Source of the DNA: Polynucleobacter sp. KF022
Lineage (GTDB): Bacteria > Pseudomonadota > Gammaproteobacteria > Burkholderiales > Burkholderiaceae
Direction: 5' to 3'
Assembly (NCBI RefSeq): GCF_027924105.1
Contig: NZ_AP026972.1
Coordinates: forward strand, 1,674,001-1,738,000
DNA length: 64,000 nucleotides
Below are positions 54,592-63,769 of this stretch, piece by piece. The notes under the pieces are model-generated. The model was not told the origin of the DNA. It saw nothing but the letters and a program-made list of their open reading frames with translations, and did not search any database. A program made the position numbers and the translations under genes. Position 1 is the stretch's first letter; every line of letters starts with the position of its first letter.

Positions 54592-56079
54592 ATGATTAAA
54601 TTTGCACTAAGACCTTTATTAAAGGGTTTATTCCTGGCAGCCTTGACTAGTGGAGTCGTTTCACACGTCTACGCACAGCCACAGCCAAATGGATTGCAAA
54701 CGGGCGAAGCGATCTTTGAGGTGCTTGCCTCCGAAATTGCCCTTCAGCGGGGCGAGGCTGGCTTGGCTTACAACACCTATCTGGAGATGGCGCGCCAATA
54801 TAAAGACCCAAGGCTGGCTCAAAGAGCAATGGAAATAGCCATTGCGGGTGGATCTCCAGATTTAGCTATGCAGGCAGCTAAGACCTGGGATGAGCTATCT
54901 CCAGCCTCAGAAACAAAACCCAAAGAAGTATTGGTGACTCTGCTGATCCTCAGCAATCGTTGGTCAGATGCCGTCAAGCCAGCGATTGCTTTGCTACGCC
55001 AACAAACTCCTGCTCAACAAGAAAATACTCTCTTGCAGTTACAAGCATTGCTTGCTAAAGCAAAAGATGAGTCTGAAGCGCTACGCGCCTTTTATGAAAT
55101 TGCCTCCACCGTCAAAATAGCCCCCAAAGATCCAGGCTTGCTGTACACCTACGCTATGTCTGCCGAGAAAGCGGGACGCATTGATGTAATGGAAAAAACC
55201 TTGCGCGATATTCTGCGCAAAAATCCAAATGATGCGAATACATTAAACGCTCTTGGATATTCTTTGGCGGATCGGAACGAGAAGCTACCGGAAGCATTTG
55301 CACTCATCAGCAAAGCACACCAACTGTCTCCGAAAGACAGTTTTATTTTAGATAGTCTAGGTTGGGTGAATTTTCGTCTTGGGAAAAACACACTTGCATT
55401 AGAGCAACTACAGCAAGCATTTGCTATGAAACCAGAGGCAGATATTGCGGCTCATGTTGGTGAAGTACTGTGGGTCATGAATCGCCATACTGAAGCAGAA
55501 GAGATGTGGCGACAAGGTCAAAAATTGGATGCCAATAATCCAACCCTGAAAGAAACCTTAAAACGTTTTAAACCTGATTGGACAAGGGATGATCAAGCTG
55601 CCAAGGGTGCATGGGACGGGCGCTTCGCCGTCAAAGTAATAGGCTTAACAGAGGCTCAAAATCAAGGTGGTTCTGGTGGTTTTACCTTAACCCAAGACGC
55701 ACTAATAGATACCTTAGAGATACGCAATCCTATGGGTGGATCTATTGCAAAAATAATTATCAGGCCAGGTGAAGCAAGCTTGGAGAGTGATGGCAAGGTA
55801 GTAACAGCAGTAGATGCAGATACCTTGGTGCAAAACACACTGGGACTGCCACTCCCAGCACGGGGGCTGTCAAACTGGTTAAGGGGTGAGGTGCGTGCCG
55901 GTAGTGAAGCGAGCGTTGATAGAAATGCTAATGGCCAGGTGAATAAAATTAGTCAGGATGGCTGGGACTTAGTCTATACATGGAGCAATACCGGTCGCCT
56001 AGAGAAACTCACTATGACACGCAGCTCGAATATTGGTTCAATTGATATTCGTCTTGTATTTGACAGACCGAATGATTAA
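54592..56079 (+). CDS. TPR-repeat protein fused to LolB domain
   Basis: The 495-residue product has a signal peptide (cleavage after HVYA near residue 28), TPR-type helical repeats about 35-325 (NALGYSLADRNEKLPEAFAL, LDSLGWVNFRLGKNTLALEQL), and a C-terminal LolB domain about 340-493 (GAWDGRFAVKV, IRNPMGGSIAKI, LPLPARGLSNWLRG, IDIRLVFDRP). LolB is the outer-membrane lipoprotein receptor that takes lipoproteins from LolA; in other Burkholderiales I know these as two adjacent genes. Here there is no lipobox, so the LolB part would be soluble in the periplasm unless anchored otherwise. ATG at 54592 is chosen; GTG at 54586 is the alternative. Confidence 0.82.
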   Translation: MIKFALRPLLKGLFLAALTSGVVSHVYAQPQPNGLQTGEAIFEVLASEIALQRGEAGLAYNTYLEMARQYKDPRLAQRAMEIAIAGGSPDLAMQAAKTWDELSPASETKPKEVLVTLLILSNRWSDAVKPAIALLRQQTPAQQENTLLQLQALLAKAKDESEALRAFYEIASTVKIAPKDPGLLYTYAMSAEKAGRIDVMEKTLRDILRKNPNDANTLNALGYSLADRNEKLPEAFALISKAHQLSPKDSFILDSLGWVNFRLGKNTLALEQLQQAFAMKPEADIAAHVGEVLWVMNRHTEAEEMWRQGQKLDANNPTLKETLKRFKPDWTRDDQAAKGAWDGRFAVKVIGLTEAQNQGGSGGFTLTQDALIDTLEIRNPMGGSIAKIIIRPGEASLESDGKVVTAVDADTLVQNTLGLPLPARGLSNWLRGEVRAGSEASVDRNANGQVNKISQDGWDLVYTWSNTGRLEKLTMTRSSNIGSIDIRLVFDRPND

Positions 56080-56090
56080 GCAAGAAGAAT

Positions 56091-56969
56091 ATGGTGAGTC
56101 TCAATTCTTTATCTATTCGCTCGCCAGCTAAGCTCAATCTTTTTTTACATATTGTTGGGCGCAGAGAAGATGGTTATCACCTACTTCAATCCGTCTTTCA
56201 ACTCATCGACTGGTGTGACACGCTCCACTTAAAACGCATTCCTGAAAATGAAGTGCGCCGAGTAAATCCCATTCCTGGAGTTGCACCCGAACAAGATTTA
56301 GTAGTGCGCGCCGCAAACTTGCTGAAAGATTTTTGTAAGTTTGAAGGTGGAGTAGAGATTGATCTACAAAAAGAAATTCCGATGGGTGCAGGCATGGGAG
56401 GCGGCTCCTCCGATGCGGCAAGTACATTGATTGGGCTGGATGCTTTATGGAATCTCAACCTATCAAAGGAAATGCTTTGCTCCTTAGGCTTAAAGCTAGG
56501 AGCGGATGTCCCATTCTTTATTTTTGGCAAAAATGCCTTTGTTGAAGGTGTTGGGGAGAAAATTCAAGAAGTTTCCCTTGAAACCCCTCATTTTTTGGTC
56601 GTCTTCCCCAGTCAGGCAATTGCAACCGCTAGCATTTTTCAAGACCCGGAATTGACCCGAGATCATGCTCAGATTACAATTGATGGCTTTCTTGCATCGC
56701 CATTGTTGTACCAATCGAACGATTGCCAGGCGGTAGCGATGCGGATTTGCCCAGAAGTGAAGCAAGCTTTGGATTGGATTACCCAGGCAGTACCGGGCTC
56801 ACAGCCCCGAATGTCTGGTTCTGGTAGTAGCGTTTTTACAGTTTTAGACTCTAGGACTGACACCGCAAAACTAGAAAATCTTCTTCAAAATCTTCCTAAA
56901 GGGTGGGTAGGTCGGGTTGTTCGGGGGCTAAATAAAAATCCCGCTTACAATTTGATTTCTTCAGATTGA
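56091..56969 (+). CDS. ispE: 4-diphosphocytidyl-2-C-methyl-D-erythritol kinase IspE
   Basis: GHMP kinase of the MEP isoprenoid pathway. The 292-residue product has SPAKLNLFLHIVGRREDGYH (11-30), the ATP loop PMGAGMGGGSSDAA (97-110) and the C-terminal MSGSGSSVF. It follows the TPR-LolB gene by 11 bases and precedes tRNA-Gln by five. Confidence 0.96.
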   Translation: MVSLNSLSIRSPAKLNLFLHIVGRREDGYHLLQSVFQLIDWCDTLHLKRIPENEVRRVNPIPGVAPEQDLVVRAANLLKDFCKFEGGVEIDLQKEIPMGAGMGGGSSDAASTLIGLDALWNLNLSKEMLCSLGLKLGADVPFFIFGKNAFVEGVGEKIQEVSLETPHFLVVFPSQAIATASIFQDPELTRDHAQITIDGFLASPLLYQSNDCQAVAMRICPEVKQALDWITQAVPGSQPRMSGSGSSVFTVLDSRTDTAKLENLLQNLPKGWVGRVVRGLNKNPAYNLISSD

Positions 56970-56974
56970 CCTGT

Positions 56975-57051
56975 AGGGGAATCGCCAAGCTGGTTAAGGC
57001 ACTGGATTTTGATTCCAGCATGCGAAGGTTCGAATCCTTCTTCCCCTGCCA
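56975..57051 (+). tRNA. glnQ-type tRNA: tRNA-Gln (anticodon TTG)
   Basis: Acceptor arms AGGGGAA/TTCCCCT, D-arm GCCAAGC...AAGGC, anticodon arm CTGGA-TTTTGAT-TCCAG with anticodon TTG, T-arm GAAGG-TTCGAAT-CCTTC, discriminator G and encoded CCA. 77 bases. It reads CAA and possibly CAG. Position between ispE and prs is conserved in Burkholderiales. Confidence 0.96.
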
Positions 57052-57105
57052 AAGACTGTAGAAACGACAAAGAAAACCTTTTGACCCCACAAAACCCTTA
57101 AGACT

Positions 57106-58071
57106 ATGTCCTCCATAAACGCAGATTTATTGACTCTTTTCACAGGCAACGCAAATCCCGTTTTGGCCGAGGCTGTAGCCAAAGAACTCAATCTCCCAAT
57201 GGGAAAAGCCTTTGTAGGCCGCTTCTCAGATGGTGAGATTCAAGTAGAAATTCAAGAAAACGTTCGCGGCAAAAATGTCGTAGTGATCCAATCAACCTGT
57301 GCGCCTACAAACGACAGCTTGATGGAACTCATGATCATGATTGATGCCCTGAAACGAGCATCTGCCAGTCGCATAACCGCAGTGATTCCTTACTTCGGTT
57401 ATGCCCGTCAAGACCGTCGCCCACGCTCTGCCCGCGTCGCCATCTCTGCTCGTATTGTGGCCAACATGCTTCAGTCCGTTGCTGGCATTGAGCGCGTTTT
57501 AACCATGGACCTCCATGCTGACCAGATTCAGGGCTTCTTTGATATCCCCGTCGATAACATTTATGCCTCCCCAGTCCTTTTGGCAGACCTGGAAGCCCAG
57601 AAGACCAAAAAAGATCTCATCATTGTGTCTCCCGACATTGGTGGTGTAGTTCGTGCCCGCGCAATGGCCAAACAATTAGGTACAGATTTGGCGATTATTG
57701 ATAAACGTCGCCCTAAGGCCAATGTATCCGAAGTGATGCACCTCATTGGCGAAGTAGAAGGCCGCCACTGCGTCATCATGGATGACATCATTGATACCGG
57801 CGGAACCCTCTGTAAAGCCGCTGAGGCGCTAAAAGAGCGTGGCGCTAAGGGCGTTACCGCCTACTGTACTCATGCCGTGCTCTCAGGCGGTGCTGTGGCC
57901 CGTATTGCTGCATCTGAACTAGATGAGTTAGTTGTTACTGACACCATCCCGCTGACCCCAGAGGCAATGAAAGTAGGAAAAATTCGTCAATTGAGCGTTG
58001 CTCCGATCCTCGCTGAAACCCTTTCCCGCATTAGCAAAGGTGATTCAGTGATGTCCATGTTTGCCGAATAA
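57106..58071 (+). CDS. prs: Ribose-phosphate pyrophosphokinase
   Basis: Makes PRPP for purine, pyrimidine, histidine, tryptophan and NAD synthesis. The 321-residue product has the ATP-binding RQDRRPRSAR, and the PRPP loop IMDDIIDTGGTLCKAA. Length as in the family. It follows tRNA-Gln by 54 bases and has a terminator-like structure downstream. Confidence 0.97.
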   Translation: MSSINADLLTLFTGNANPVLAEAVAKELNLPMGKAFVGRFSDGEIQVEIQENVRGKNVVVIQSTCAPTNDSLMELMIMIDALKRASASRITAVIPYFGYARQDRRPRSARVAISARIVANMLQSVAGIERVLTMDLHADQIQGFFDIPVDNIYASPVLLADLEAQKTKKDLIIVSPDIGGVVRARAMAKQLGTDLAIIDKRRPKANVSEVMHLIGEVEGRHCVIMDDIIDTGGTLCKAAEALKERGAKGVTAYCTHAVLSGGAVARIAASELDELVVTDTIPLTPEAMKVGKIRQLSVAPILAETLSRISKGDSVMSMFAE

Positions 58072-58110
58072 GCCAAAAAAACGCTGTTTTACCCCGTTTT
58101 TTGGCAGTTT
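58072..58110 (+). terminator. Possible terminator after prs
   Basis: GCCAAAAAAACG and CGTTTTTTGGC pair with one bulged A around a 12-base loop, followed by AGTTTTGAG. AT-rich stem; moderate support. Confidence 0.42.
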
Positions 58111-58146
58111 TGAGCCTTTTGTAGGCAAAAACATCCTTTCCCACGA

Positions 58147-58152
58147 TATAAT
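58147..58152 (+). promoter_or_regulatory. -10 element of rplY
   Basis: Exact TATAAT, 57 bases before the rplY start. A matching -35 is not obvious at 16-18 bases. Confidence 0.5.
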
Positions 58153-58208
58153 CGAAGGCTTTTCTGTTTGGTCGCGAACGGAAATTAACCTTAACTAGGG
58201 AATTTAAT

Positions 58209-58853
58209 ATGAAAGTTGTAGCCTTTGAAAGAAGCGTACAGGGAACGGGTGCGAGCCGCCGTCTGCGCAATTCCGGAAAAACTCCGGGAATCGTTTACGG
58301 TAGTAAAGATCCAGCCTTGGTCATCGAGTTAGACCACAATGCGTTGTTCCATGCTCTCCGTAAAGAAGCATTTCACTCATCCATTTTGGATTTGGAAATT
58401 GGTGGCAAGACACAAAAAGTGTTATTGCGCGATTACCAAATGCATCCATTTAAGCCATTGGTATTGCACATTGACTTCCAGCGCGTATCTGCGACTGAGA
58501 AAGTTCACATGCGTGTTCCATTGCACTTCACAAACGCTGACACTTCAGCTGCCGTGAAATTGCAAGGTGCTGTTATCAGCCACATCCTTACTGAACTCGA
58601 AGTTTCTTGCTTACCAGCAGACTTGCCAGAGTTCATTGAAGTGGACTTGGCTAAGATTGAAGTTGGTCACGGCGTTCATGCTAAAGACATTCCATTACCA
58701 AAAGGCGTTACCCTGGTATTGCATGTTGAGCAAGAAAATCCAGTGCTTGCTAACGCACGTATCCCAGCAGTTAAAGCTGCTGAGCCTACCGATGCGCCTG
58801 CTGCACCAGCTGCTGCAGCTCCTGCTGCTGAAGCGCCAAAGGATAAAGCTTAA
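58209..58853 (+). CDS. rplY: 50S ribosomal protein L25/general stress protein Ctc
   Basis: 5S rRNA-binding ribosomal protein. The 214-residue product is the long Ctc/TL5 form: N-terminal L25 domain (about 1-92; SRRLRNSGKTPGIVYG) and C-terminal beta domain (about 100-190), then an alanine/proline-rich tail (PTDAPAAPAAAAPAAEAP). Own promoter-like -10 and terminator suggest a single-gene unit between prs and pth. Confidence 0.95.
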   Translation: MKVVAFERSVQGTGASRRLRNSGKTPGIVYGSKDPALVIELDHNALFHALRKEAFHSSILDLEIGGKTQKVLLRDYQMHPFKPLVLHIDFQRVSATEKVHMRVPLHFTNADTSAAVKLQGAVISHILTELEVSCLPADLPEFIEVDLAKIEVGHGVHAKDIPLPKGVTLVLHVEQENPVLANARIPAVKAAEPTDAPAAPAAAAPAAEAPKDKA

Positions 58854-58879
58854 TCACATAGCTCAATCGCTTGTACAAG

Positions 58880-58908
58880 AAGGCCCGCGCAAGCGGGCTT
58901 TCTTTTTT
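58880..58908 (+). terminator. Rho-independent terminator after rplY
   Basis: AAGGCCCGC/GCGGGCTTT with a GCAA loop (one G-T pair), then CTTTTTT. Twenty-six bases past the rplY stop. Confidence 0.9.
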
Positions 58909-58967
58909 CTACCCCCGGGTTTGCAATTCTTTTTGGCGAAATACTTTTATATCTTTAAACTCTGTGC

Positions 58968-59558
58968 ATGACTAAATTAATTGTTGGCCTAGGAAACCCT
59001 GGAGATGAGCACGAAGAAGATCGGCATAATGCTGGCTTCTGGTTTGTCGACGCCCTAGCAAAACAATTAGGAGTTCGTTTCGAATCTGAGAAACGTTTTC
59101 ATGGGAAAGTGGCAAAGGCAAAATGGGAAGGCGAAGATCTCTTTCTGCTAAAGCCGAGCACGTATATGAATCTGAGTGGTCAAGCTGTTGGGGCGCTATG
59201 TCGCTTTCATAAAATTACCCCTGCAGATATTTTGGTAGTGCAAGATGAACTGGATCTCAAGCCCGGAACTGCGCGCTTGAAGCTAGGCGGAGGCACTGGC
59301 GGACACAATGGTTTAAAAGATATTCAGGCACATTTAAGTACCCCAGATTATTGGCGCCTACGCTTGGGTATCGGCCACCCTAGAGATGTAGCGGGTGATG
59401 GTCGCCCTATGGATGTTGCTGATTATGTATTGCGTAGACCGCAATTAGCCGAGCAGAAACTCATCGCTGCCAGCATCGAAAATGGCCTACAAATTTTGTC
59501 ACTATTTTTAAAAGGCGATGCCCAAAACGCCATGATGGAATTGCACTCTAAAGGCTAG
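58968..59558 (+). CDS. pth: Peptidyl-tRNA hydrolase
   Basis: Frees tRNA from prematurely released peptidyl-tRNA. The 196-residue product has GLGNPG (7-12, N10), catalytic H20 in EDRHNAGFW, and the DELD and GGGTGGHNGLKDI loops. Convergent with the ferredoxin gene nine bases away. Confidence 0.97.
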   Translation: MTKLIVGLGNPGDEHEEDRHNAGFWFVDALAKQLGVRFESEKRFHGKVAKAKWEGEDLFLLKPSTYMNLSGQAVGALCRFHKITPADILVVQDELDLKPGTARLKLGGGTGGHNGLKDIQAHLSTPDYWRLRLGIGHPRDVAGDGRPMDVADYVLRRPQLAEQKLIAASIENGLQILSLFLKGDAQNAMMELHSKG

Positions 59559-59567
59559 TCAGCAAAT

Positions 59568-59834
59568 CTAGGCTGAATTCACCTTTTTACTGGCAGTTAA
59601 TAATTTGAACTTCACCATTAACTGCTCTTGAGATTCAACAACCTCAGGGTTGAACGGAATGCAATCTACTGGGCACACTTGGCGGCATTGAGGTGCATCG
59701 TAGTGCCCGACACATTCTGTGCATTTACTAGGGTCAATTTCGTAAATCTCCAGACCCATATAAATCGCGTCATTTGGACATTCTGGCTCACACACATCGC
59801 AATTAATGCATTCGTCCGTGATCATTAGAGCCAT
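59568..59834 (-). CDS. YfhL-family 2[4Fe-4S] ferredoxin
   Basis: The 88-residue product has two cluster motifs: CINCDVCEPECP (9-20) and CTECVGHYDAPQCRQVCP with the eight-residue insertion typical of the YfhL/Alvin group. It is a small cytoplasmic electron carrier; its partner is unknown. Seventeen bases after coaD on the same strand, a common neighbour in betaproteobacteria. Confidence 0.92.
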   Translation of the reverse strand: MALMITDECINCDVCEPECPNDAIYMGLEIYEIDPSKCTECVGHYDAPQCRQVCPVDCIPFNPEVVESQEQLMVKFKLLTASKKVNSA

Positions 59835-59851
59835 AGCTTACTCGTCGATCC

Positions 59852-60349
59852 TCATTCTTTATTTTGAGTGCCAGAAGCAATCTTTTGGACGAGCCATTTT
59901 TCCACTGATGGGAAAACAAACTTACTCACATCTCCGCCCATCGAAGCAATTTCGCGCACGAAGGTGCCAGAAATAAATTGATATTGATCGGATGGCGTCA
60001 AAAACAAAGTCTCAACGTCAGGCAATAAGTAGCGGTTCATACCCGCCATTTGGAATTCGTACTCGAAATCGGATACAGCACGTAAACCACGCACAATCAC
60101 TCGTGCATTGTGCTCACGCGCAAAATCTTTTAATAAGCCTTTAAAGCCAACAACTTTTACATTGGGATAGTGGCCAAGCACTTCCTTCGCAATATCAATC
60201 CGCTCTTGTAATGTAAAGAATGGACGCTTGCTACGGCTATCAGCGACACCCACAATCAACTCAGTAAAAATGCTAGATGCGCGGCGCACCAAATCCTCGT
60301 GACCACGAGTAAATGGATCAAATGTTCCAGGGTAAACAGCAACAGTCAT
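59852..60349 (-). CDS. coaD: Phosphopantetheine adenylyltransferase CoaD
   Basis: Penultimate step of CoA synthesis. The 165-residue product has YPGTFDPFTRGHEDL (6-20) with the HxGH-type site, and the C-terminal ISGTFVREIASMGGDVSKFV. Between rsmD and the ferredoxin gene. Confidence 0.96.
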   Translation of the reverse strand: MTVAVYPGTFDPFTRGHEDLVRRASSIFTELIVGVADSRSKRPFFTLQERIDIAKEVLGHYPNVKVVGFKGLLKDFAREHNARVIVRGLRAVSDFEYEFQMAGMNRYLLPDVETLFLTPSDQYQFISGTFVREIASMGGDVSKFVFPSVEKWLVQKIASGTQNKE

Positions 60350-60385
60350 ATTATTCCTAAGGCTTTATCGGCTACAGGCAAGAGT

Positions 60386-61033
60386 TTAGCCTCTTCCGCC
60401 CCGAAATAGACAGGCTTTTACCTGTCCCGCCTCTAAGTATTTTCCACAATGCCAGTCCGGCAGTAAGGCCTCTATCTCTTCACGAGGACGGCTAGATGGA
60501 AATTCGACATAAATACCACCCCCAGATGCGTCATCACACACTCTTCCCGCCTCAACCACTGTTCGATCTAATAAGCTCGAATCCTGAAAAGGTGGATCAA
60601 TAAAAATCAGATTACTGGAGCGGTCTACTTGTTGTTTCAAAAACTCTAGGCTATCTCGTTGCAAGATTTCTACAACTCCTGAGACTGGTGATGACTGTAA
60701 TAAAGCAAAATTAGTATTTAAGTTTGAGTGGGCCTTTTTATCCTTCTCCAACAAAATCACCAATGATGCCCCTCTTGATGCCGCTTCAAAACCTAAGGCA
60801 CCGGTGCCCGCAAAAAGATCTAGGCAACGCAAACCTGTTAAATCCTGCCCCAACCAATTAAATAGAGTCTCTCGAATACGATCCGTCGTAGGACGCAAGC
60901 CCGGTAAATCTAAAACCGTTAATAAGCGGCTTCTCCAGTTGCCGCCAATGATTCGAACCTTCTTAGGCGGCTCTGCCTTCAAAGGCTTATTCGCTTTATT
61001 GGACTTATTTATTTTTTGCTCCCAATACAACAA
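60386..61033 (-). CDS. rsmD: 16S rRNA (guanine966-N2)-methyltransferase RsmD
   Basis: Methylates G966 of 16S rRNA. The product has RIIGGNWRSR, the SAM motif LDLFAGTGALGFEAASRGA and the catalytic IDPPF. Maximal frame 215 residues from a TTG at 61033; there is no ATG. TTG at 60982 (giving MKAEPPKKVRIIGG-like start) is an alternative. A GGAG lies six bases before an in-frame ATA. The N-terminus is uncertain; the 3' portion is not. It overlaps the upstream M16 gene if the longer start is used. Confidence 0.85.
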   Translation of the reverse strand: MLYWEQKINKSNKANKPLKAEPPKKVRIIGGNWRSRLLTVLDLPGLRPTTDRIRETLFNWLGQDLTGLRCLDLFAGTGALGFEAASRGASLVILLEKDKKAHSNLNTNFALLQSSPVSGVVEILQRDSLEFLKQQVDRSSNLIFIDPPFQDSSLLDRTVVEAGRVCDDASGGGIYVEFPSSRPREEIEALLPDWHCGKYLEAGQVKACLFRGGRG

Positions 61034-62342
61034 TCTTCATGCGATCCATTGCAAGGTATTTTTGGAATGAAGCTTTAACTTGCTCTAATGTCACTGCCTC
61101 AACTTGTTTAGTCCAAATTTCCATCGTATCGAGCGGCAAATCATTCCAAGCAATGGAAGAAACGTTATCCAATAATTTACGGTTGTTATCTATCCGTAGT
61201 GGATAGCCATTGATTAAGTTTGATTTAGCGGCTTCGAGTTCTGATGGGGTGGGGCCATCGGCAATAAATTGAGCGATAGTGGTGCTCATCACATCTAAAG
61301 CTAGAGCGGCCTGATCATTCTTGGTTTGCAAGCCGGCCTGAAAAATGCCATTTTCCTTGCCAGGTGCAAAGTAACTAAAGACGCTATAGGCTAAGCCACG
61401 CTTCTCGCGCACTTCAGACATCAAGCGCGACACAAAACCGCCTCCACCCAAGATGTAATTACCAACCAGCAAGGGGAAATAATCGGGGTTGTTACGTGCT
61501 ACAGCAGTCATCCCCATTGCAATATGGGCCTGCTGGGAATCAAACGGAATTTGAATCTCCCGTTGAGCCAAAGTTTCAATTGGGGAACGCTGTAGATCAG
61601 GCAATTTAGCAATAGGCTGACCTGACTGAGGAATCTGCTTTAACAAAGTCTGCACGATTTCAGCAGCTTGAGCGCGATCTACATCTCCGACAATACTCAC
61701 AATCATACGATCACCACGATAGAACTGCTTATGAAATTGCCTGAGGTCACTTGCATTTACAGCGCCAACTGACTGAACCGTTGGTGAATTAGCTAAAGGA
61801 TAGTTTCCATAAACTGATTTTTTAAATCTTCGCTCTAAAACAAACTCTGGCTTTGTTTCAGCTTCGCGCAAACTCGTAATCGTTCTTTGCTTTTCACGTT
61901 CAATAATTTTGGGGTCATACGTTGGAGCACTCAACATAGCTGCAGCTAATTGCACCGCTCTATCACGCAAGTCTTTTCTACTAAGGCTGCGAATGCGCAA
62001 AATTGCTCTTTCGCCACCCACCGACAAACCAATATTGGCGCCTAAGTCGGCAATTTCATCGGCGATTTGAGCTTCTGTTAGTAAGCCCTTGTCACCTCTA
62101 GCGCCATAATTCATCAGGCCCGCAACCATATCAGCCACACCGCTTTTGCCGGCAGGGTCATAGCGATCACCTGCATCAATACTGACCTCAATATCGACCA
62201 TGGGCAATGCTTTGGTCTGGACCAAATAGGCTTGGGCGCCCTTGTAAGAATCCAACTTCTCAATCGGCAATATTGCGTAAGAATGACTCAGGAAACCAAA
62301 GCTTAAAAGACAGGCTGAAATTATTCTCCAGAAGGTGTTCAT
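61005..62342 (-). CDS. M16-family peptidase homologue lacking the zinc motif
   Basis: The 445-residue product has a signal peptide (to about SYA, 23) and the M16 fold, but the zinc-binding HxxEH position reads VADMV (69-73), so it should be catalytically inactive. The substrate-binding RGYP-like segments and C-terminal R/Y site are retained (EKRGLAYSVFSYF). It overlaps its upstream partner by ATGA. Such inactive/active pairs form heterodimers in mitochondria and some bacteria. Confidence 0.9.
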   Translation of the reverse strand: MNTFWRIISACLLSFGFLSHSYAILPIEKLDSYKGAQAYLVQTKALPMVDIEVSIDAGDRYDPAGKSGVADMVAGLMNYGARGDKGLLTEAQIADEIADLGANIGLSVGGERAILRIRSLSRKDLRDRAVQLAAAMLSAPTYDPKIIEREKQRTITSLREAETKPEFVLERRFKKSVYGNYPLANSPTVQSVGAVNASDLRQFHKQFYRGDRMIVSIVGDVDRAQAAEIVQTLLKQIPQSGQPIAKLPDLQRSPIETLAQREIQIPFDSQQAHIAMGMTAVARNNPDYFPLLVGNYILGGGGFVSRLMSEVREKRGLAYSVFSYFAPGKENGIFQAGLQTKNDQAALALDVMSTTIAQFIADGPTPSELEAAKSNLINGYPLRIDNNRKLLDNVSSIAWNDLPLDTMEIWTKQVEAVTLEQVKASFQKYLAMDRMKIVVLGAKNK

Positions 62343-63706
62343 TCTTTACCCCCCTTATCCGCCGATTTACGAGCCTGCGGATCCAGAACCGCAATCGTCA
62401 AACCTTCATCAATCAAATATTTTTTTGCAACCGCCTGAACCTGTTCTGGGGTGATGGTCTGCATTTTCTCCAACATGTAATTAATGTCTTTCCAGGAAAA
62501 ACCTGCCATCTCAGTAGTGCCGATTTCCATTGCCTGACCAAAAATAGAGTCACGCTTATAAATTTGATCGGACAAAATACGCACCTTAATTCTTTTGAGC
62601 TCGGACTCTAATATTCCTTTTTGCTTTACCTCTTCAAGTGACTTGCGAATACTTGCCTGAGCCTGCTCTACTGTCTTACCTTTGGCCATCGTTGCACCAA
62701 TTAAAAATAACTCTGGTCCGCGAGAGATCATGTCGTAACCAATGCCAACATCATTAACCACTTTTTCTTGCTTAACGAGAGTGCGATTTAGACGGGCATT
62801 GTCATAACCATCCAGAACAGCTGTTAGCAGCTCTAATGCATATGGCTCAACATCATCAAGCTTCCCAGGCTCAAGGCGGGGCACCTTCCAGGCCATAGCT
62901 AGCTGAGCATTATCTGCCGGTGCTTTTACCTGAACCTGCTTAATCCCTTTTTGAGGTGGCTCAATTTGAGGTTTGCGAACTGGCAGTTCGTGAGCAGCAG
63001 CTGCGCCGTAATATTTCTCCACCATAGCCAGAACTTGTTTTGCATGCACATCACCAGCTACCACCACGGTTGCATTATTTGGCGCGTACCAGCTGCGATA
63101 CCAATCTCGTACATCTACTGGCTTCATATTTTGTAAATCATTCATCCAACCAATCACAGGGTGACGATACGGCGAACTCATGTAAGCGGTTGCCATCAGT
63201 GACTCATTAAGCAAGCTAATTGGATTATCTTCAGTACGTAAGCGACGCTCTTCCATGACAACTTGAATTTCTTTTAAAAACTCTGCGTCGTCAAAATTGA
63301 GATTGGACATACGATCAGCCTCAAGCTTGATCACGTTTTCTAGCTTTGATTTTTCAACTTGCTGAAAGTATGCAGTGTAGTCACGGGATGTAAATGCATT
63401 TTCGCGCCCGCCTACAGCCGCTACCAAGCGTGAAAACTCTCCAGACTTCACTTTATGAGTACCTTTAAACATCATGTGCTCAAGCACGTGAGCAACGCCA
63501 GTCTTACCATTCACCTCATCCATAGAGCCAGCCCGATACCAAACCATATGGGCTACCGTAGGCGCACGGTGATCTTCTCTAACAATTAATTTAAGACCAT
63601 TACTCAACTGATATTCGTACGTATCAGGCGATTGAAGGCTGCTAGCCCATCCTATTTGTGTATACAGGATGAATATGAAGGAAATTCGAAGTAAATTGGA
63701 AAGCAT
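62339..63706 (-). CDS. M16B zinc metallopeptidase (active partner)
   Basis: The 455-residue product has a signal peptide (about 1-21), the inverted zinc motif HVLEH (73-77) in GVAHVLEHMMFKGT, and a downstream glutamate in VVMEERRLRTEDNP. Periplasmic pitrilysin-like peptidase; substrate unknown. First gene of the M16-M16-rsmD-coaD-ferredoxin series, divergent from ftsY. Confidence 0.93.
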   Translation of the reverse strand: MLSNLLRISFIFILYTQIGWASSLQSPDTYEYQLSNGLKLIVREDHRAPTVAHMVWYRAGSMDEVNGKTGVAHVLEHMMFKGTHKVKSGEFSRLVAAVGGRENAFTSRDYTAYFQQVEKSKLENVIKLEADRMSNLNFDDAEFLKEIQVVMEERRLRTEDNPISLLNESLMATAYMSSPYRHPVIGWMNDLQNMKPVDVRDWYRSWYAPNNATVVVAGDVHAKQVLAMVEKYYGAAAAHELPVRKPQIEPPQKGIKQVQVKAPADNAQLAMAWKVPRLEPGKLDDVEPYALELLTAVLDGYDNARLNRTLVKQEKVVNDVGIGYDMISRGPELFLIGATMAKGKTVEQAQASIRKSLEEVKQKGILESELKRIKVRILSDQIYKRDSIFGQAMEIGTTEMAGFSWKDINYMLEKMQTITPEQVQAVAKKYLIDEGLTIAVLDPQARKSADKGGKE

Positions 63707-63769
63707 CTGCTAAATCACCATACCTTAAGAATTAAATTGATAAGATGCATGTTTTAAATTGTATCGATT

